64,000 nucleotides of DNA from Gentiana macrophylla (GCA_026214975.1 JAOBSW010001158.1:1-64000); one strand, 5' to 3'. Shown: positions 13,360-28,708, counted from the first letter of the stretch. Numbers and translations: made by a program. Notes: generated by a model not told the origin, from the sequence alone.

Positions 13360-14600
13360 CAAAATATTTCTTAAGTCGATGACCATTCACTTTAAAAGCT
13401 TGATTACCATACCCGCTCAAAGTAATTACTCCACTTGGATTAACCTCGAGAATCTCAAAGGGACCGCACTATCTAGACTTGAGTTTACCCGAAACAGTGA
13501 AGTCTAGTATTATATAGAAAGCCATTTCACCAACTTTGAATTCTCGGTCCTTGATCTTAGCGTCATGGAGTATCTTCGTTCTTTCCTTGCTAAGCTTAGC
13601 ATTCTCGACGCTCTCGAGTCCGAATTGCCGAGCTCGCTCAATTGTAACAACCGCTTCTCCCCACAGAGTTGGCTATCGAAATTTAAGAATTTAATTGCCC
13701 GTAAAGCTCGTGTTCAAGTTCGACAGGTAAATGACAAGCTTTGCCATAGACCATTTGGAAGGGTTACGTGCCCATCGGGGTTTTAAATGCAGACGATAAG
13801 CCCACAACGCGTCATCCAACTTAAGACTCCAATTAGATCGATTATTGTTCACGGTCTTCTAAAATTCTTTTCAAGCTCTCGGTTGCTTACCTCGACTTGG
13901 CCACTGGTTTGGGGATGATATGGTGAACCAACTTTGTGTTTGACACCATACTTTTCAAGGATTTTATCAAGCGGCGATTGCAAAAGTGGGTACCTCATCA
14001 CTAATGAGTGCTCTCGGACGACCTGAATCTGGTAAAGATATTCTTTTGCAAGAATTTCTTCACGACTTTATGATCATTAGTTTGGGTAGCTATGGCTTCA
14101 ACCCACTTGGAAACATAGTCGCATACATGCACGAGGATATATTTATTACCGCACGAAGATGGAAAGGGTCCCATAAAATCTATGCCCCAAACGCTTTAAA
14201 ACTTCGCATTCAAGAATGGGCTTAAGTGGCATTTCCATCCTACTACTCGCCGCCCGGTTCCGGCACCTATCACAACCTTTACAAAAGGCTTCGCCCTTAA
14301 ACAGAGTCGGCCAAGAGAATCCAGCTTGAAGGATCTTTGCAACCGTCTTCGGTGTTCCATAGTGACCTCCGGTAGGACCGCTTATGGCATTGTTCTGTGA
14401 TATCCCACCGATCATGCTCCGAACACACCTCGAAGCAATCCGCCTTTACTGCACTCGAACAAATAAGGATCTTCCCATACGAGATATTTAAGATCGAAAA
14501 GAACTTTTCTTCTCCCGATACGTCATGTCCTCTAAATGACCACTCGCTAAATAGTTGACGTAGTCGAAGATACCACGGCCTAACCGCTTCAAGCTTCATC
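13360..14600 (-). pseudogene. Gypsy integrase remnant
   Basis: Minus-strand pieces in several frames match integrase. The part near 13740-13830 reads LDDALWAYR, a typical core-end motif. The C-terminal part at 13360-13560 reads HDAKIKDREFKVGE and later FKVNGHRLKKYF, typical of Athila integrase ends. Cysteine-rich pieces near 14260-14290 suit the N-terminal zinc-binding part. Frameshifts and stops interrupt it. Confidence 0.8.
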
Positions 14601-14639
14601 AATTGCTCACCGGAAAATCAATGCCTATATCATTGTGAT

Positions 14640-15119
14640 TCTCGCACCCTCATTTACTAAAGCGAGATAAATGATCACCACAATATTCTCACTACCTTTC
14701 TTATCTTTAATCACAAGGTCAAACTCTTGTAAAATCGAGAATCCATCAAGTAACCTTGGTTTTGCATCCGCTTTGTCCATAAGGTAGCGTAGGTCGCATG
14801 ATCCGTCCATACAACAACTTGAGACCCTGTAAGATAACTTCTAAACTTGTCAATAGCAAAAACGACGGCTAAGAATTCCTTCTCAGTTGTGGTATAATTG
14901 CATTGAGCCGGGTTCAAGGTGCGGCTCGCATAATAAATGGGCCTGAACCTTTTATCAACTCTTTGACCTAAAACTGCGCTTTCACGGCGTAATTAGAGGC
15001 ATCACACATCAACTCGAAAAGGCTTGGTCGATCAGTGCAACTAAAATAGGGGCATCGATAAGCTTGTCTTTCAGACAATTGAAAGCTTCTTTGCACTTCG
15101 TGATCGAACAAGAAATCTA
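14640..15119 (-). pseudogene. Gypsy RNase H remnant
   Basis: Minus-strand frames read NYTTTEKEFLAVVFAIDKFR and then VVWTDHATYATLW, the conserved E and D motifs of gypsy RNase H. At least one frame break lies between this and the upstream RT. Confidence 0.85.
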
Positions 15120-15980
15120 CATCATCTTTCAAAAGATTTGATAAAGGCTTAGCGATGGTAGAAAAATCTTTAATGAAACGCCTGTAAAAGCCAACATGAC
15201 CTAGAAAACCTCGTACCTCTTTCATTGTCTTAGGGTATGTCATCCTTTCAATGGCTTCGACCTTAGCCTTATCAACTTGAATACCAAAGATTGGACACCT
15301 TATGTCCCAAAACGATTCCTAAATCTACTAGAAAATGGCATTTTTCCCGATTAAGCACCGATTTTTCTCAACACACCGTTGGAGTACCATATCTAGATTC
15401 TTTAAGATTTCATCAAAGCTATCGCCGTAGATCGAGAAGTCATCCATGAAGACCTCCATGCATTGCTCCACAAGTCCATCAAAATGGCTAGCATGCACCG
15501 TTGAAAAGTCGCGGGTGCATTGCATAGGCCGAATGGCATTCTCGCGAAAAGCAAAAGTACCGATGGACACGTAAAAGTTGTCTCTCTTGGTCATTAGGAT
15601 CAATGGCTATCCGGAAGTAGCCGTAATAGCCATCAAGGAAACAATAATACTTATGACCACTCGATCGCTCAATAAGTTGGTCAATGAAAGGTAGGGAAAC
15701 CGGTCCTTCGCAGTAACCTCATTAAGTCTACGATAGTCAATCTGAGACTCAGAGCTCGTCACGAGTCGTAAGGCAACTTCCTCCCTTTTTCATTCTTTTC
15801 GACCGTGATTCGCGCCTTCTTTGGCACAACTTGAGTAGGGTGACCCACTCGCTATCGGCGATTGCATAGATGATGCCCATGTCAAGCCACTTTATCACTT
15901 CTTTCTTGACAACCTCCTGCGCATACGCGGATTCAAATTTCTCTCGAGGTTGTCTAACCTTTAGCTCCCTCCTCCGCTCG
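15120..15980 (-). pseudogene. Gypsy reverse transcriptase remnant
   Basis: The catalytic box reads VFMDDFSIYGDS (the aspartates lie at about 15439-15447), and the thumb region reads KTMKEVRGFLGHVGFYRRF. Upstream pieces include IKWLDMGIIYAIADSEWV. The parts lie in different frames, so the polyprotein cannot be made from this copy. Confidence 0.88.
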
Positions 15981-16949
15981 GATTTTATGCATGCATACAT
16001 CCGGGTCGATTCCTCGGATATCACCCACTTGCCATCCGAACGCGAGGATATTCTTTTTTAAGCACTTCTATCACCGTGCTTCTTGCTCAGTGGTCGAGTT
16101 TCAAAAAATGATCAAAGGCAATTTATCTCCATCCTTAAGAAAGATATACTTAAGGTGTTTGAAGCGGTTTGAGCTCTAAATCGAGAGGTGGTTGCTCAAT
16201 ACTAGACTTTAACGGGCCACATTTCTCTTTATGAGCTTGAGTGGTTGACTAAAGAATAACTCATCTTCCCGAGGCTCAACCCCTAAAGGCACTGGATCAA
16301 ATCATCCATCGGAATCCTCCGGTCAACACTTGCTTCCTTTTCTTGTGATCGATCATTTTTCTTAACTCTTCATCTTTAAGCTCTTCACCAAATTTCTTCC
16401 CAATCATCAACTTCCCAATGAGTAGCTTCTCTCCAAAAGTCTACCTCGTCCCAACTACCCATCGAGCTTCTTCCTCACCAGGGATGAAGTCTTCCCGACT
16501 CGATTCTTTGAGATCATCGTTTGTTGTCGGGCATCTCCATGCTTCTAACTCACTAACAGCTCGGTGCAGAGCGAGTGAAGATGACTCGCCAATGCCTACG
16601 GCTTGAAATGAATTAGAAGATGGTCCGCAATACCTTGATCTTCAATGTCCATGACTTCAAAAACACCTATCTCTCACAACTCCTCTCGCTTCTTCAGAGT
16701 AGGCATCTTTTTCATCCTCGTAAATTGCTTCAACAAATGATATTTCATCCGTTATGGTTCTTTCAGGACTTGTCCTCGTGTGAAGGTGACGGATGTGTCA
16801 TCGACTCTAAGAGTAATCTCGCCCTTGCGTAAGTCAATAGAGAGCGTTAGAAGTGTCTAAAAAGTTCGGCCTAGAATTAGAGGCATCTCCTTATCGTGGA
16901 TAGTCTAGAATAACCCTAATCGGTAGGGAAGACTAAATGTTCAACTTGA

Positions 16950-17120
16950 AGGAGCACATTAGCTACGCAACCGGCCGCAATCCGCTAGATTTATCTACCA
17001 TCTCAAGAGAAATCGGGCTCCTCGCATCCTTTTATCTAACCCGAGCTTTTGCATACGCTTAATGACATCACATTAATAGAGGCCCCCGAGTCGCATAAGA
17101 CATTTTCGAATAAATGGCCT
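16950..17120 (-). pseudogene. Gypsy aspartic protease remnant
   Basis: The minus strand reads LCDSGASINVMSLSVCK, containing the DSGA active-site motif of retroviral-type aspartic proteases, followed by a broken continuation. Confidence 0.8.
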
Positions 17121-18139
17121 TCGATCTCACAAGGAGATTGAAGGTCCGCCAGAGTCACCTCGCTTAATCAAATGACTTTTTCGTGAAACCATCGCGCAAT
17201 CTTCACAGAGCACTTCTTCACCCATCCCCAAGCTTTCTCTTACTCCCATTGCAATTCTTTAAGATACTTAGAGCATTTAGGCATTTCGGTTAATACCTCG
17301 GCTAAGGGCATACTAACTTGAGTGTCTCTAAGTATCCTCCTCACTCCATCATATTGCTTGTCATTAGTGAGGGCTTTCTTTCCTTTTTGGGGATAAGGCA
17401 GGGCTTTACCATTCCTCGGCCTGATTCTTTATTGCCTCATCCTCCTTATCCTTCCATCTTACGAACTTTTCTTTCTTTTCTTAGTCGAGTACAATTTTTT
17501 CGACTTTCCTTCCTTTCCTCATCATCGAATTATTTTCGAATTATTTTCGCGTCCTCCAAGCATTGTCACTAAGCTCCTCATCGCTGCTTTCTTCGGCATG
17601 TGTTTCTCGATTTCCCTCCCGAACTCATGGCGCCGGGAGGGCTACTCGCTTCCGACATCTCGCGGGTCCACCTTTTACCACTTCTCAACGTTACTTCATT
17701 CAACTCCTCTTCTTGTCCATACTCCCACCGAGGTGTAATGGCGGTGCAAACATTCACATCGCCTTTCGGATTTCTCTCGGTATAACTCGGAAGTTTACCA
17801 TGAGGTCTCGCTTGCTTGGCTGGTCCGCCATCGACCAACTTGTCTCTCAATAGCTTTAACACTAGTAGGCGAGTCTTCACCATGTCTACCCACTCATCAA
17901 ATTTGTGTTGAGGACACATGAGGTGGTATGATTTTGAGTTTGGTTCCATCCTCCTTGAGGCCTTTGGGAGTTAGTGAGTCGTCCTTTGATAGTTTGAGTT
18001 GAAAGAATTGAATTTGAAGGGCCGGTGGTAACTTGGCTTGATTGAAGTTTTGTCAAATCCTAAGTAGTTCGGCTTTGATTGAAGTTCGGAAGGGTTGGTT
18101 TTGATTATCCATTAGATTTATTTCTTCCGTCATCTCCGT

Positions 18140-18800
18140 TACTACCGCATTCCAAGATCGGAAGGTTTGCGTCTGAAGATTGGCCACCGCTTGCTTATCA
18201 ATTCCATCCGAGCAACCAACGACTTTGTATCGGATCGCTTGCATGCCTTCTTTCTTAACAACATTGGTCTTCTTGGGAGTCGACCACATATTGTTCTTGG
18301 CGATGGTCTCGCCCCACTCAGAAAGCGCCTCATCACCTCCCTAAGAAGGATCCATGAATTTGTGGAGTCAAGATAGTCTCGATTAGGTTGAGAGACACCT
18401 CTATAGAACAATTCCAGCAGCTCATGTCTGTCATATCCGTGATTGGGCATTTCCTCATCAAGAGATTCAATCTCTCCCAAGCTTTGCCAACAGTCTCATC
18501 CTCCAACTGCTCAAACGTAGCTATTTCCCGTTTCATCTCCATAATCTTGCCTGGTGAAACCCACTTAAGAGTGAAGGCTCTTTTGACATCATTCCATGTA
18601 TGGAGAGAATGATGTGCCAACGATTTAAACCACCGACTTGCTTCACCTTTCAAAGCAAAAGGAAATAGCTTTAACTTGACTATCTCGTAATCAACACCAG
18701 GATAATGGCACGCTTCACGATTTGTACGAATGTGGATAAGAAGTCGTATGGATCTTCCCGAGCATACCATGGAAAGAGCTATTCGAACTAGAGCAACTAC
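18140..18800 (-). pseudogene. Gypsy gag remnant
   Basis: Minus-strand frames contain KLFPFALKGEASRWFKSL and WNDVKRAFTLKWVSPGK, the Retrotrans_gag signature, then continue after a frameshift as HELLELFYRGVSQPNRDYLD. The family match is clear; the frame is broken near 18440. Confidence 0.88.
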
Positions 18801-19690
18801 TCCGCTTCTTTAGATCGAAATTCACTCCTCCCATGTCGAGGAGGACGAACAGTCTATGCCCCTCGAGAAAGTCTTGATTTAGATATGGGGTGTAGGGGTC
18901 CTGGTTCGATTGATTAATTTGGTTTTGTCTAAATTGTTGAAGTTGTTGATTTATGCCACTTGTTGATTACTTCATTGTTGTCGCAGAGCTTAACTGAAGC
19001 TTGGGGATCGTGGATTTGGAATTGGTGGATCTTGATCCGCCATTATGTCCAAATCAGGAAAAGCCTCTTCTAAAAATAGATCGTTCGTGCTCGGGATCGA
19101 AGATTAGAAGTCCCTTCTTACTTCTCGCTTGCATAAACCGTAAGAAAGGAAAGGAAGAAATCAACCTTAGGGTTGATTAGAACAGGTTTAGAAAAGGTTT
19201 GATGGTTTAGAGGGAGAAAAGAAAAGAGAAGAGAAGATAGAAAAGAGGTGTTGATTGAACAGACTGAACTGGCGTCCAGTGTTAGTGGACGTTCGTTCAG
19301 AGATGAACGCTCGTTCAAATAAATGAACGGTCGTTCGGGGGAACAGGATTGAAGTGGACGGGCGTTCAAGTTATTAAACGCTCGTCCAGACTCCGAAAAT
19401 CTAAAACTAAGTCTTAAAACTTAAAAACGAAATAGAAATAATTAAGGAAACTAAAAAGAACGTAAGGGAATAAATAAAGGCTAGTCTAAAATTACGAAAA
19501 ACAAATCTAAAATTATAGAAACTAATATAACTATCAAAAATTAAAGAAACTAATTGCAGGAAAATAAAATTAAATAAAACAAGGTAAAACGAAAACAAAA
19601 ATAACGTAATTCTAAAATTTAGACTCTTTAATTAAAATTAGAATCGATATAAAATTTTATACCTAAAAGAATCCAACAAACCGTTACCGA
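18801..19690 (-). other. 5' leader of the Athila-like element
   Basis: It lies between the primer-binding site and gag. It contains repeated GAACG.TCGTTCA-like words at 19260-19400 that resemble the CG-rich motif in the LTRs, plus a long A-rich stretch at 19400-19680. Confidence 0.6.
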
Positions 19691-19709
19691 TTCCCCGACA
19701 ACGGCGCCA
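19691..19709 (-). other. Primer-binding site of the Athila-like element
   Basis: On the minus strand this is TGGCGCCGTTGTCGGGGAA, six bases inside the right LTR. It fixes the element orientation as minus. Confidence 0.9.
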
Positions 19710-19715
19710 AAAACT

Positions 19716-21280
19716 TGTTCGGTAAAAACACGTTTTACAATTTATAACCGAAACACCCCAAGTATAAGGATCTGTAGTAAAGGATGTTATCGGGTCGTCC
19801 TAAGGGAATGGAATGTTTATCGAATTCAAGTAAAAATCTATATCGATTATGTCACAATTACCTATCTAAACTAAGGTTGAAACTAACTAAAACCTAAACC
19901 TAAGAATTGAAACTAAAACACGAATAAAAACAAGGTAAAATAAGAAAACAGAAAGACGGACGAGCGCTCACTTTGATGAAGCAGCCGCCTGAAACTAAAT
20001 CTAATGGACGAAGGTCGCTATTATGACGAAAGGTCCGATTACGAATCAAGCGAGAAAAGTGCAGGAAAACAAAGCAGAAACTAGGGTTTATAAAACTAGA
20101 ACTTAAACTAAACTTAATCTAAACGATTTGTTTAAAACAATTAAAGGAAAACACAGCAAGGCGACTAGATTCCACCTATCAACCAACAATCCCAACTAGA
20201 TGGTGATTTAAAGACATAGTTTTTAGTAGTGATTCTTCACGAATTCAATCAAATATCTTCAATCGAATTTCTAAGGTTTCGTTTATCCTTTCAAACAAAC
20301 TAAACATGCAATCAAAACTCAATCACAAGATCGTTTCCAAACTTTTTACTCAACTAAACATGCTTAATCTCTTACAACATGATTAGATGCATTACTTTGA
20401 ATAAAAGAGAACTTAAATAAACATACTTTCATATATTGATTCAAGCATCAATTAAACATAGATTGTTTCATCAAATCTTAATTCAATAAAACTTAAACAA
20501 TACAAAAGCAGATCCAAAGTAATGAAAACTACGAATTTACTCACTACTCATCTAGTATCGAACTCCTCTAGTTGGTTTTGTTGTTGATAAGCTTCCTCCG
20601 CGACTCAACTCGCAGGCTTTTAGCCAACAATCATGTTGAAGATGATTGTTAGGTTGAGAAGTTCATCTCTGTGTAAAAGTGGTTTTGGGCGCACTTTTTT
20701 TGTGAAAATCGCGGCTATGAAAAAGTATATATTTAGGGTTGGAAATTCAGCTCTTTGTATTTATAGAGTGCTAAGTCGGTTAGTGGTTTAAGTCGGCACC
20801 GACGCTGTGCGAACATGTGGGCGCCCGCCCACTTCCTCGATGGGGGGTTTGGACGCTGTCTGCGGGCGGCGTCTGAACTCGTGAATGTAAAATACGATTC
20901 GACGCCGCATGGGACCTTGATTCTTACGGGACGCTCGTCTGGACATGCTGAGGATCGGATTTCTTCATCTTTAGCCATTTCCTTCAAGCCAATTCCAACT
21001 CCATCTTGAATAATTCGACTTGAGCTTCATTTATCCTCTTTATGCACTCGAATTAAACCTCCTAAATGATAAATAATCATTGCAAAAATGTAATAAAGTC
21101 CAAATCATAATAAATCAATCAATCCAACACTTAAAATAACCAATTTTGCAAATAACCATATTGAAATCATCCTTACTAAATAATTACACTTAAACCCTTA
21201 ATTCTTATATAAATTATGCAAATGTGGGGAAAATAATAATGAAATACACCCTTAATAATCATATAAATATGGCCTTAACA
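19716..21280 (-). repeat. Right LTR (5' LTR in element sense)
   Basis: It pairs with 10055-11624 and ends GGCCTTAACA followed by GACTG, close to the GACTT before the left LTR. It differs from its partner mainly in CG-rich patches (about 19970-20050 and 20590-20940). Confidence 0.92.
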
Positions 21281-23351
21281 GACTGTGAATTCCTGATGGA
21301 CGTGGTAGGTATTGTACATAAATAGTATTGAGTTTCTCCGGGGCGAGCATTAATTCCGTAGAAATTTTATGTGGGGAGCTGCAATCCCGTAAAATTGCAC
21401 GAATATGGGCATGATTATGTGTTTTCCGTAATAGCGTAATATTGATTCAAAGTGTTGTATGGTTTTGTAGATATTTTTTGTTGTAAATGTTTGTACGTAT
21501 TGGTTACAAGTTGTGGAGATATGATGAGAGTTTGGTGTTGCTATGGCCTCAGTAGGTTCTCGTAGGTTAGATATGGACTTTAACGCGAAATCTATGTGCT
21601 TTATATGCTACTATGTGCTTATAGTTAGTGACACTACGATTTACTGAGCGGAGTACCTTGGGCATTAGAAGTCCTGATGTGATCCGTGGACGAATCTGAT
21701 CCAAAAAAGCCCGAGGACTTGACTGAATGCACCAATAAAACGTGTACATCGATCTTTGGCTAACCTGTAACCAAAAACCTTGGTATAATGGACACCTACA
21801 AGGTTCGCTCACAACCTTGATAAGTCCGGTTGAGAATCCACCCAGGTGAGAAAACTCACCAAAGCTTAAAGTTTCAAATAAAAAATATCAATCTCAATAT
21901 TTGTCTGATGATTACAACGACACCGAATGTCTTTCTATAGACTACAGACTCCAAAACCAATTGCTAATTTAGCAACGCGGGACAAAATAACACTAAATAA
22001 AAATAATAGCAAAAATAAAAGACTATCAAATTAATGTGGAATAATAAAAGACTAAAATAAAATAAATAATAACTAAAAATAAATAAATAAAACTCTAAAT
22101 AAATTTAATAAGTTTCTGATCTCAACGGGAATCACATCAAGTCCTATGTCGGATGTGTGGCTAGCTGTATTACTCATGTCGTTCCTAAGAAGATGTATCG
22201 TGACCAGACCCACGTTGGATGTATGACTAGTTATATTACCCGTGTTGCACCAAGCCCTCATGTCGTAGGAAACATTAATATGATGAGACAAGACACTGAA
22301 CACGCTTATAGTTAATTGACAAGTAAAGTAAGTGTTATTAGATAGTTTACGTAAATTTGATCACCAAAGCTAAACACGGTAGGTAAGTAACTAATAAAGC
22401 GAACACACGTGCGTGCAAGATTAAGCGAACGTAGTTAATATGTATTTTTCTTTTGAATTATTCAATGTGGTATTAAAAGTGGATTCCTTATATTTCAATA
22501 TATACTTTTAAAGATATTTTATGTATTTCACAAGTTAAACTTTTAAAGTAGTTTTCTTTATGCTCAAAGTCTATGTTTCCAACTGTTTTGTGAACTAGAT
22601 GAAGTGGATCATGCCACGCCTCTCGACATATGACAAAACATTCGGTTGGTGCCACTCCTTTATTTGGAATAAGAAGAAATCCAAGTTGATCAAGACGAGT
22701 TGGGACGGTGAACATGAAAACGATCTTATGAATGAAGTCATGGAGTTTTTTGTGTTTCACCGGTTTCTTTTAGTCGATTTGAGTAGTAATAAATGTTAAC
22801 ACTTATTTATGATTATTGTTTGAAAGCATTTGTAATCAATTGAATTGGTTAATAGAAGGTCACAAGGGTCAATTTCCCGATACTCTCTTACTTGTTTTTT
22901 ATGGTCGACAGAAAAAATCTCTATTTGATACAACTTCTTCCTATACCTATAAATTCCATTTTTTCCGCGTTTTTTTTAATTTTGATATAACATGATGTTT
23001 ACGTGAAAATTAAGTATTACTTTAAATGTCACATGTTGAATACTCAATGTTCGGATATGAACTCTGCACCCTGCACCCTGTGTTACACATCCTGTATAAA
23101 TTTTTTTTTTAATGAATAACCTGATTTACAAATGTGTAAAAAAAAATTAAACAAAAAATAAGTCCAGCCTCTTACATAGCCTGACCCTAAAATGTGAGAA
23201 AAGTAAAGGCCCGTACCCGTCTCTAAATAATCTAAAAAGTACGGCAGTAGGGTAAAGGTCGACTCAATTTACTAGCTGCTTGCTTTTGCTTGCTAGGGTT
23301 TAGATTGATTTTGTTGTTTCGCTCCATCCTTTTCTCTCAAATCAAATCAGG
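21281..23351. other. Intergenic region, 5' flank of the NAC-alpha gene
   Basis: No gene was recognised. A weak direct duplication occurs at about 22143-22195 and 22205-22265 (GGATGT.TG.CTAG...TATTAC). The last 100 bases before the start codon should hold the NAC-alpha promoter and 5' UTR. A 66-codon frame at 22599 has no recognisable features and is probably chance. Confidence 0.5.
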
Positions 23352-26023
<2,672 letters not shown>

Positions 26024-26719
26024 AGCCCCCCCTCCTCTTCATGTGCAATATGTGGTTGATTGAGACTGATTAAACAAAGGGCCTGTTATTTTCAATCTTG
26101 GAACTTTATTTCCTTTTCTTTCGGTGTGCTTTATATTCAGGCATGTCCTCTAAACCTTGGGCCTATTTATGATCACTATTCACTACATTTCATTATCTAC
26201 ATGCAGTTTGTTTACAATGACTGACCGGATGGTAGCGAGTTGAGCAGTTTTCTAGTCACAGCTTTGTCTAAATCTGAAATCAGTAATTCGAGGTGCTTTG
26301 AATATGATAAATTCTGTGTTTTTAAGGTGGTTGTGGTTGGCGTTGTGAATTCTGGAAAGAGGTTCATGCTGGTTATGGATGATATTATTTGCTGTGAAGT
26401 GGTGACACATTATGTGCATGGCTTCCTGCTGTTTGGTGCACATCTATCATGGATGTTAGCCATTGGCAATATGTGCACCAATTATGGTTCACCGAAAATG
26501 ATCTGATCAACATATAAAAATAACAACACATAAATGGACCACCATAAAAAGAAAAATGGAGTGTAAGAAAGCAAATGTTGGCATTAAAGATCTCTGCTGA
26601 ACACAAGTTTCATGAAACATTTTCATGGATACAAGAATGCTTAAAGATTCCCACTAAACAAGAAAATATTTGCTTTAAGAAAATATTAGATCCCCAACAC
26701 AAATGAATCAAACATTTTG
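26024..26719. other. Convergent 3' region of NAC-alpha and the RING gene
   Basis: The two genes face each other here, so this interval should contain both 3' UTRs. A TTTACAATGACTGACC stretch and AT-rich runs are present; no further gene was recognised. Confidence 0.5.
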
Positions 26720-27607
26720 CTACTCATAAGGCCAATAAGAGTACTCTGTATACTGATGATTCTCCTCATGGTTACTCACATAACTGGTTTCACTTTCACT
26801 GCTTCGATTATGCTGATGGCGAGACCGAAACGAACCAAACGGCCACAAGAAAGACCACCGGCTACGCCTGCCCGGATTCTCACTTCTGTTTTCCCCGCCA
26901 CTAAACCGCCTAGAACCGCCACTGTGATTTCTTCCTCTAGAGTTCTGATTAGTCAACTGTGGTGTCAAATCCTGTCTACAAACCGGACATGAACTACGTT
27001 GTTCTAGCCACGGGACGATACATTCTGAATGATACAAATGCTTGCAAGGCAGCTTTTTAACCTGAGAACCTAACTCGAATTTCTCCTTACAAACAGGACA
27101 GTGTGAATCCGAACGAACATCCTTCTTCGAAATCTTGACAGATGGAATTGCATCAATGGAAGTTCTTGATGCAGGAGGAGGTACACTTTGATCAGTACTA
27201 GTAATATGTTCAAAAAACTCACCTACACCAGGACCAACATAATAATCCCCACCGCTTTCCCTTCTAAATCCCAACGCCTCGTTAAGAAACTCTAGGATCC
27301 CGCCATTACCAGGCATCCTAACAGGCATATCCCCACTAAATATCAGTAACGGATTCCACGCATTACCTTCGATCCCGCGATTATTAGAACTGTTATTAGT
27401 CCTTGCTGATATCTGTTGTCTCAAGAAATTTGAGAAAGCATCTATGAGTCTTGGCCTGTGATTTTGATCTTCAAATGTCATGCTCAATATCTCATCAAGC
27501 TCTTGAACAAAACCTCCATGACATTGCGAGCAAGCAGCGTCTTGCCTTTGAAGAGTTACGGGTTGCCTACAACTAAAACACCAGTGGGTATGTCTACTGC
27601 TTGACAT
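26720..27607 (-). CDS. RING-H2 E3 ubiquitin ligase with N-terminal zinc ribbon
   Basis: It probably transfers ubiquitin from an E2 enzyme to substrate proteins. The intronless coding frame gives 295 aa. An N-terminal zinc-ribbon pattern uses C10, C13, C26 and C29 (WCFSCRQ...CSQCHGGF). The C3H2C3 RING finger spans about 170-210: CPVC, then PCKHLYHSECIVPWLEQRSS, then CPVC; ligands are C170, C173, C188, H190, H193, C196, C207 and C210. A tail rich in Ser, Arg and Gly follows. The layout fits plant RING1-like/RDUF-type ligases of about 300-400 aa. A 5' UTR intron is likely: an acceptor TTTAG lies five bases upstream of the start ATG, and a donor GTAATT lies near 28358. Intact; substrate unknown. 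Confidence 0.93.
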   Translation of the reverse strand: MSSSRHTHWCFSCRQPVTLQRQDAACSQCHGGFVQELDEILSMTFEDQNHRPRLIDAFSNFLRQQISARTNNSSNNRGIEGNAWNPLLIFSGDMPVRMPGNGGILEFLNEALGFRRESGGDYYVGPGVGEFFEHITSTDQSVPPPASRTSIDAIPSVKISKKDVRSDSHCPVCKEKFELGSQVKKLPCKHLYHSECIVPWLEQRSSCPVCRQDLTPQLTNQNSRGRNHSGGSRRFSGGENRSENPGRRSRWSFLWPFGSFRSRHQHNRSSESETSYVSNHEENHQYTEYSYWPYE

Positions 27608-28620
27608 CTTTCCTAAACAAAAAAAATTCTCTATAACAGCTTGGACAGGACTTCACCTACAGAATTCCAAAGATTATATATTACTCATATGGCTTTGGAA
27701 AAGACTATGAAAGTGAAGCATAAAGATTCCACAAGTCATAGAAATTAGAACAGATGAGAACCAATCCAAGCACAAGGAATTTAACCAAGAAAAAAAAAAT
27801 CCAAGGTCTATTACTTTAACTAAAAGCAAGAGGCAAGTAGATTAATGCTTAAAACAAGGAAAACAAAATCTTAATTATTGCTGATATCTCCCAAAAAAAG
27901 ATAAGTACAAGCCCAATTGCCTTGTAATATCAAGTTTGTGCATTTCTTGAAATTGCATTTGTTCCATTCATAGATCTTGCACTATAACTGAAATAACCCA
28001 AACAAAACAAGAAAAAACTATAGCAAGTCTTGCATTCCCTTCTTTAGAATACAGCTAACAAATCCCATAATTGCATATGGACTAATAAAGAAAAGAAAAA
28101 GAAAGATAGATTTTTTTACAGATTATCAGAATTTTGAAGAATTAAAGAACCAAAATAGAAGACAAAACCCACCGATTTAGTTGTAGCATATCATCTCATC
28201 TAACAAAATATGCAACGCAATAATCAAAGTACAGCAAAAAAAATTGGTGCAATTTTGTCCATTGGGCAGAAATATTAACACTGGAAAAAAAGATAATTAG
28301 ATGGATAAAACCAAGAATAAAAAAAAAATTGAAAGGAGCTGAGAAATGAACAAATTACCCTTTATGATAATCTGATGGACTAAAGCAAGGAAAACAGAAA
28401 GACCCACATTGAGAAATGCACATGTTCTTGATGTTAACTGACTTGTATTGGAAGGACACCTTGAATGTGTGGGATAGAGTGTGTGAGAGGGAGTAAAGAA
28501 AGAGAAAGAGAGGGTGTGAGTGTCAGTGCAAAAGGGAGGGGAGACTGGAGAGAGGTGTGTGAGTGATTTATCTTTTGGTTAAAAAAGAGAGAAAAGGTAA
28601 AGTTCTTGTATGGTGAGGAT
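27608..28620 (-). promoter_or_regulatory. 5' UTR intron and promoter of the RING gene
   Basis: A probable 5' UTR intron runs from about 28358 (GTAATTTG on the minus strand) to 27613 (TTTAG). Beyond it, about 28470-28560 is strongly purine-rich on the plus strand (CT-rich on the minus strand), as in many plant core promoters (Y-patch/CT repeats). Confidence 0.55.
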
Positions 28621-28632
28621 ATTTGAAGAGTA

Positions 28633-28708
28633 ATACACGTGGATGATTCTGGATCATACAGTTTTAAATTAAATTTAAACTGTGTGGTTTAGAATCATCC
28701 ACGTGTAT
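28633..28708. repeat. 76-bp inverted repeat with G-box arms (MITE-like)
   Basis: The arms ATACACGTGGATGATTC and GAATCATCCACGTGTAT are perfect complements, with a partly complementary AT-rich centre. Both arms contain CACGTG. The internal sequence resembles the hairpin element at 38663-38783, suggesting one family. Confidence 0.75.

Larger units (their letters stand above)
10055..21280 (-). mobile_element. Athila-like Ty3/gypsy LTR retrotransposon
   Basis: Long LTRs (10055-11624 and 19716-21280) bound about 8.1 kb of internal DNA. On the minus strand the order is LTR, primer-binding site (19691-19709), leader, gag, protease, reverse transcriptase, RNase H, integrase, a long region without recognisable domains, polypurine tract, LTR. 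The primer-binding site reads TGGCGCCGTTGTCGGGGAA, which fits the tRNA-Asp type used by Athila/Tat elements. LTR length of about 1.57 kb and a 1.7-kb tail after integrase also fit Athila. All coding domains carry frame breaks. AT-rich parts of the two LTRs are nearly identical, suggesting a fairly recent insertion, although CG-rich patches differ strongly. Confidence 0.92.

Noticed and set aside
17563..17949. Frames on both strands inside the Athila internal region
   Set aside because: They are fragments of the broken gag-pol region and their antisense shadows, not host genes.
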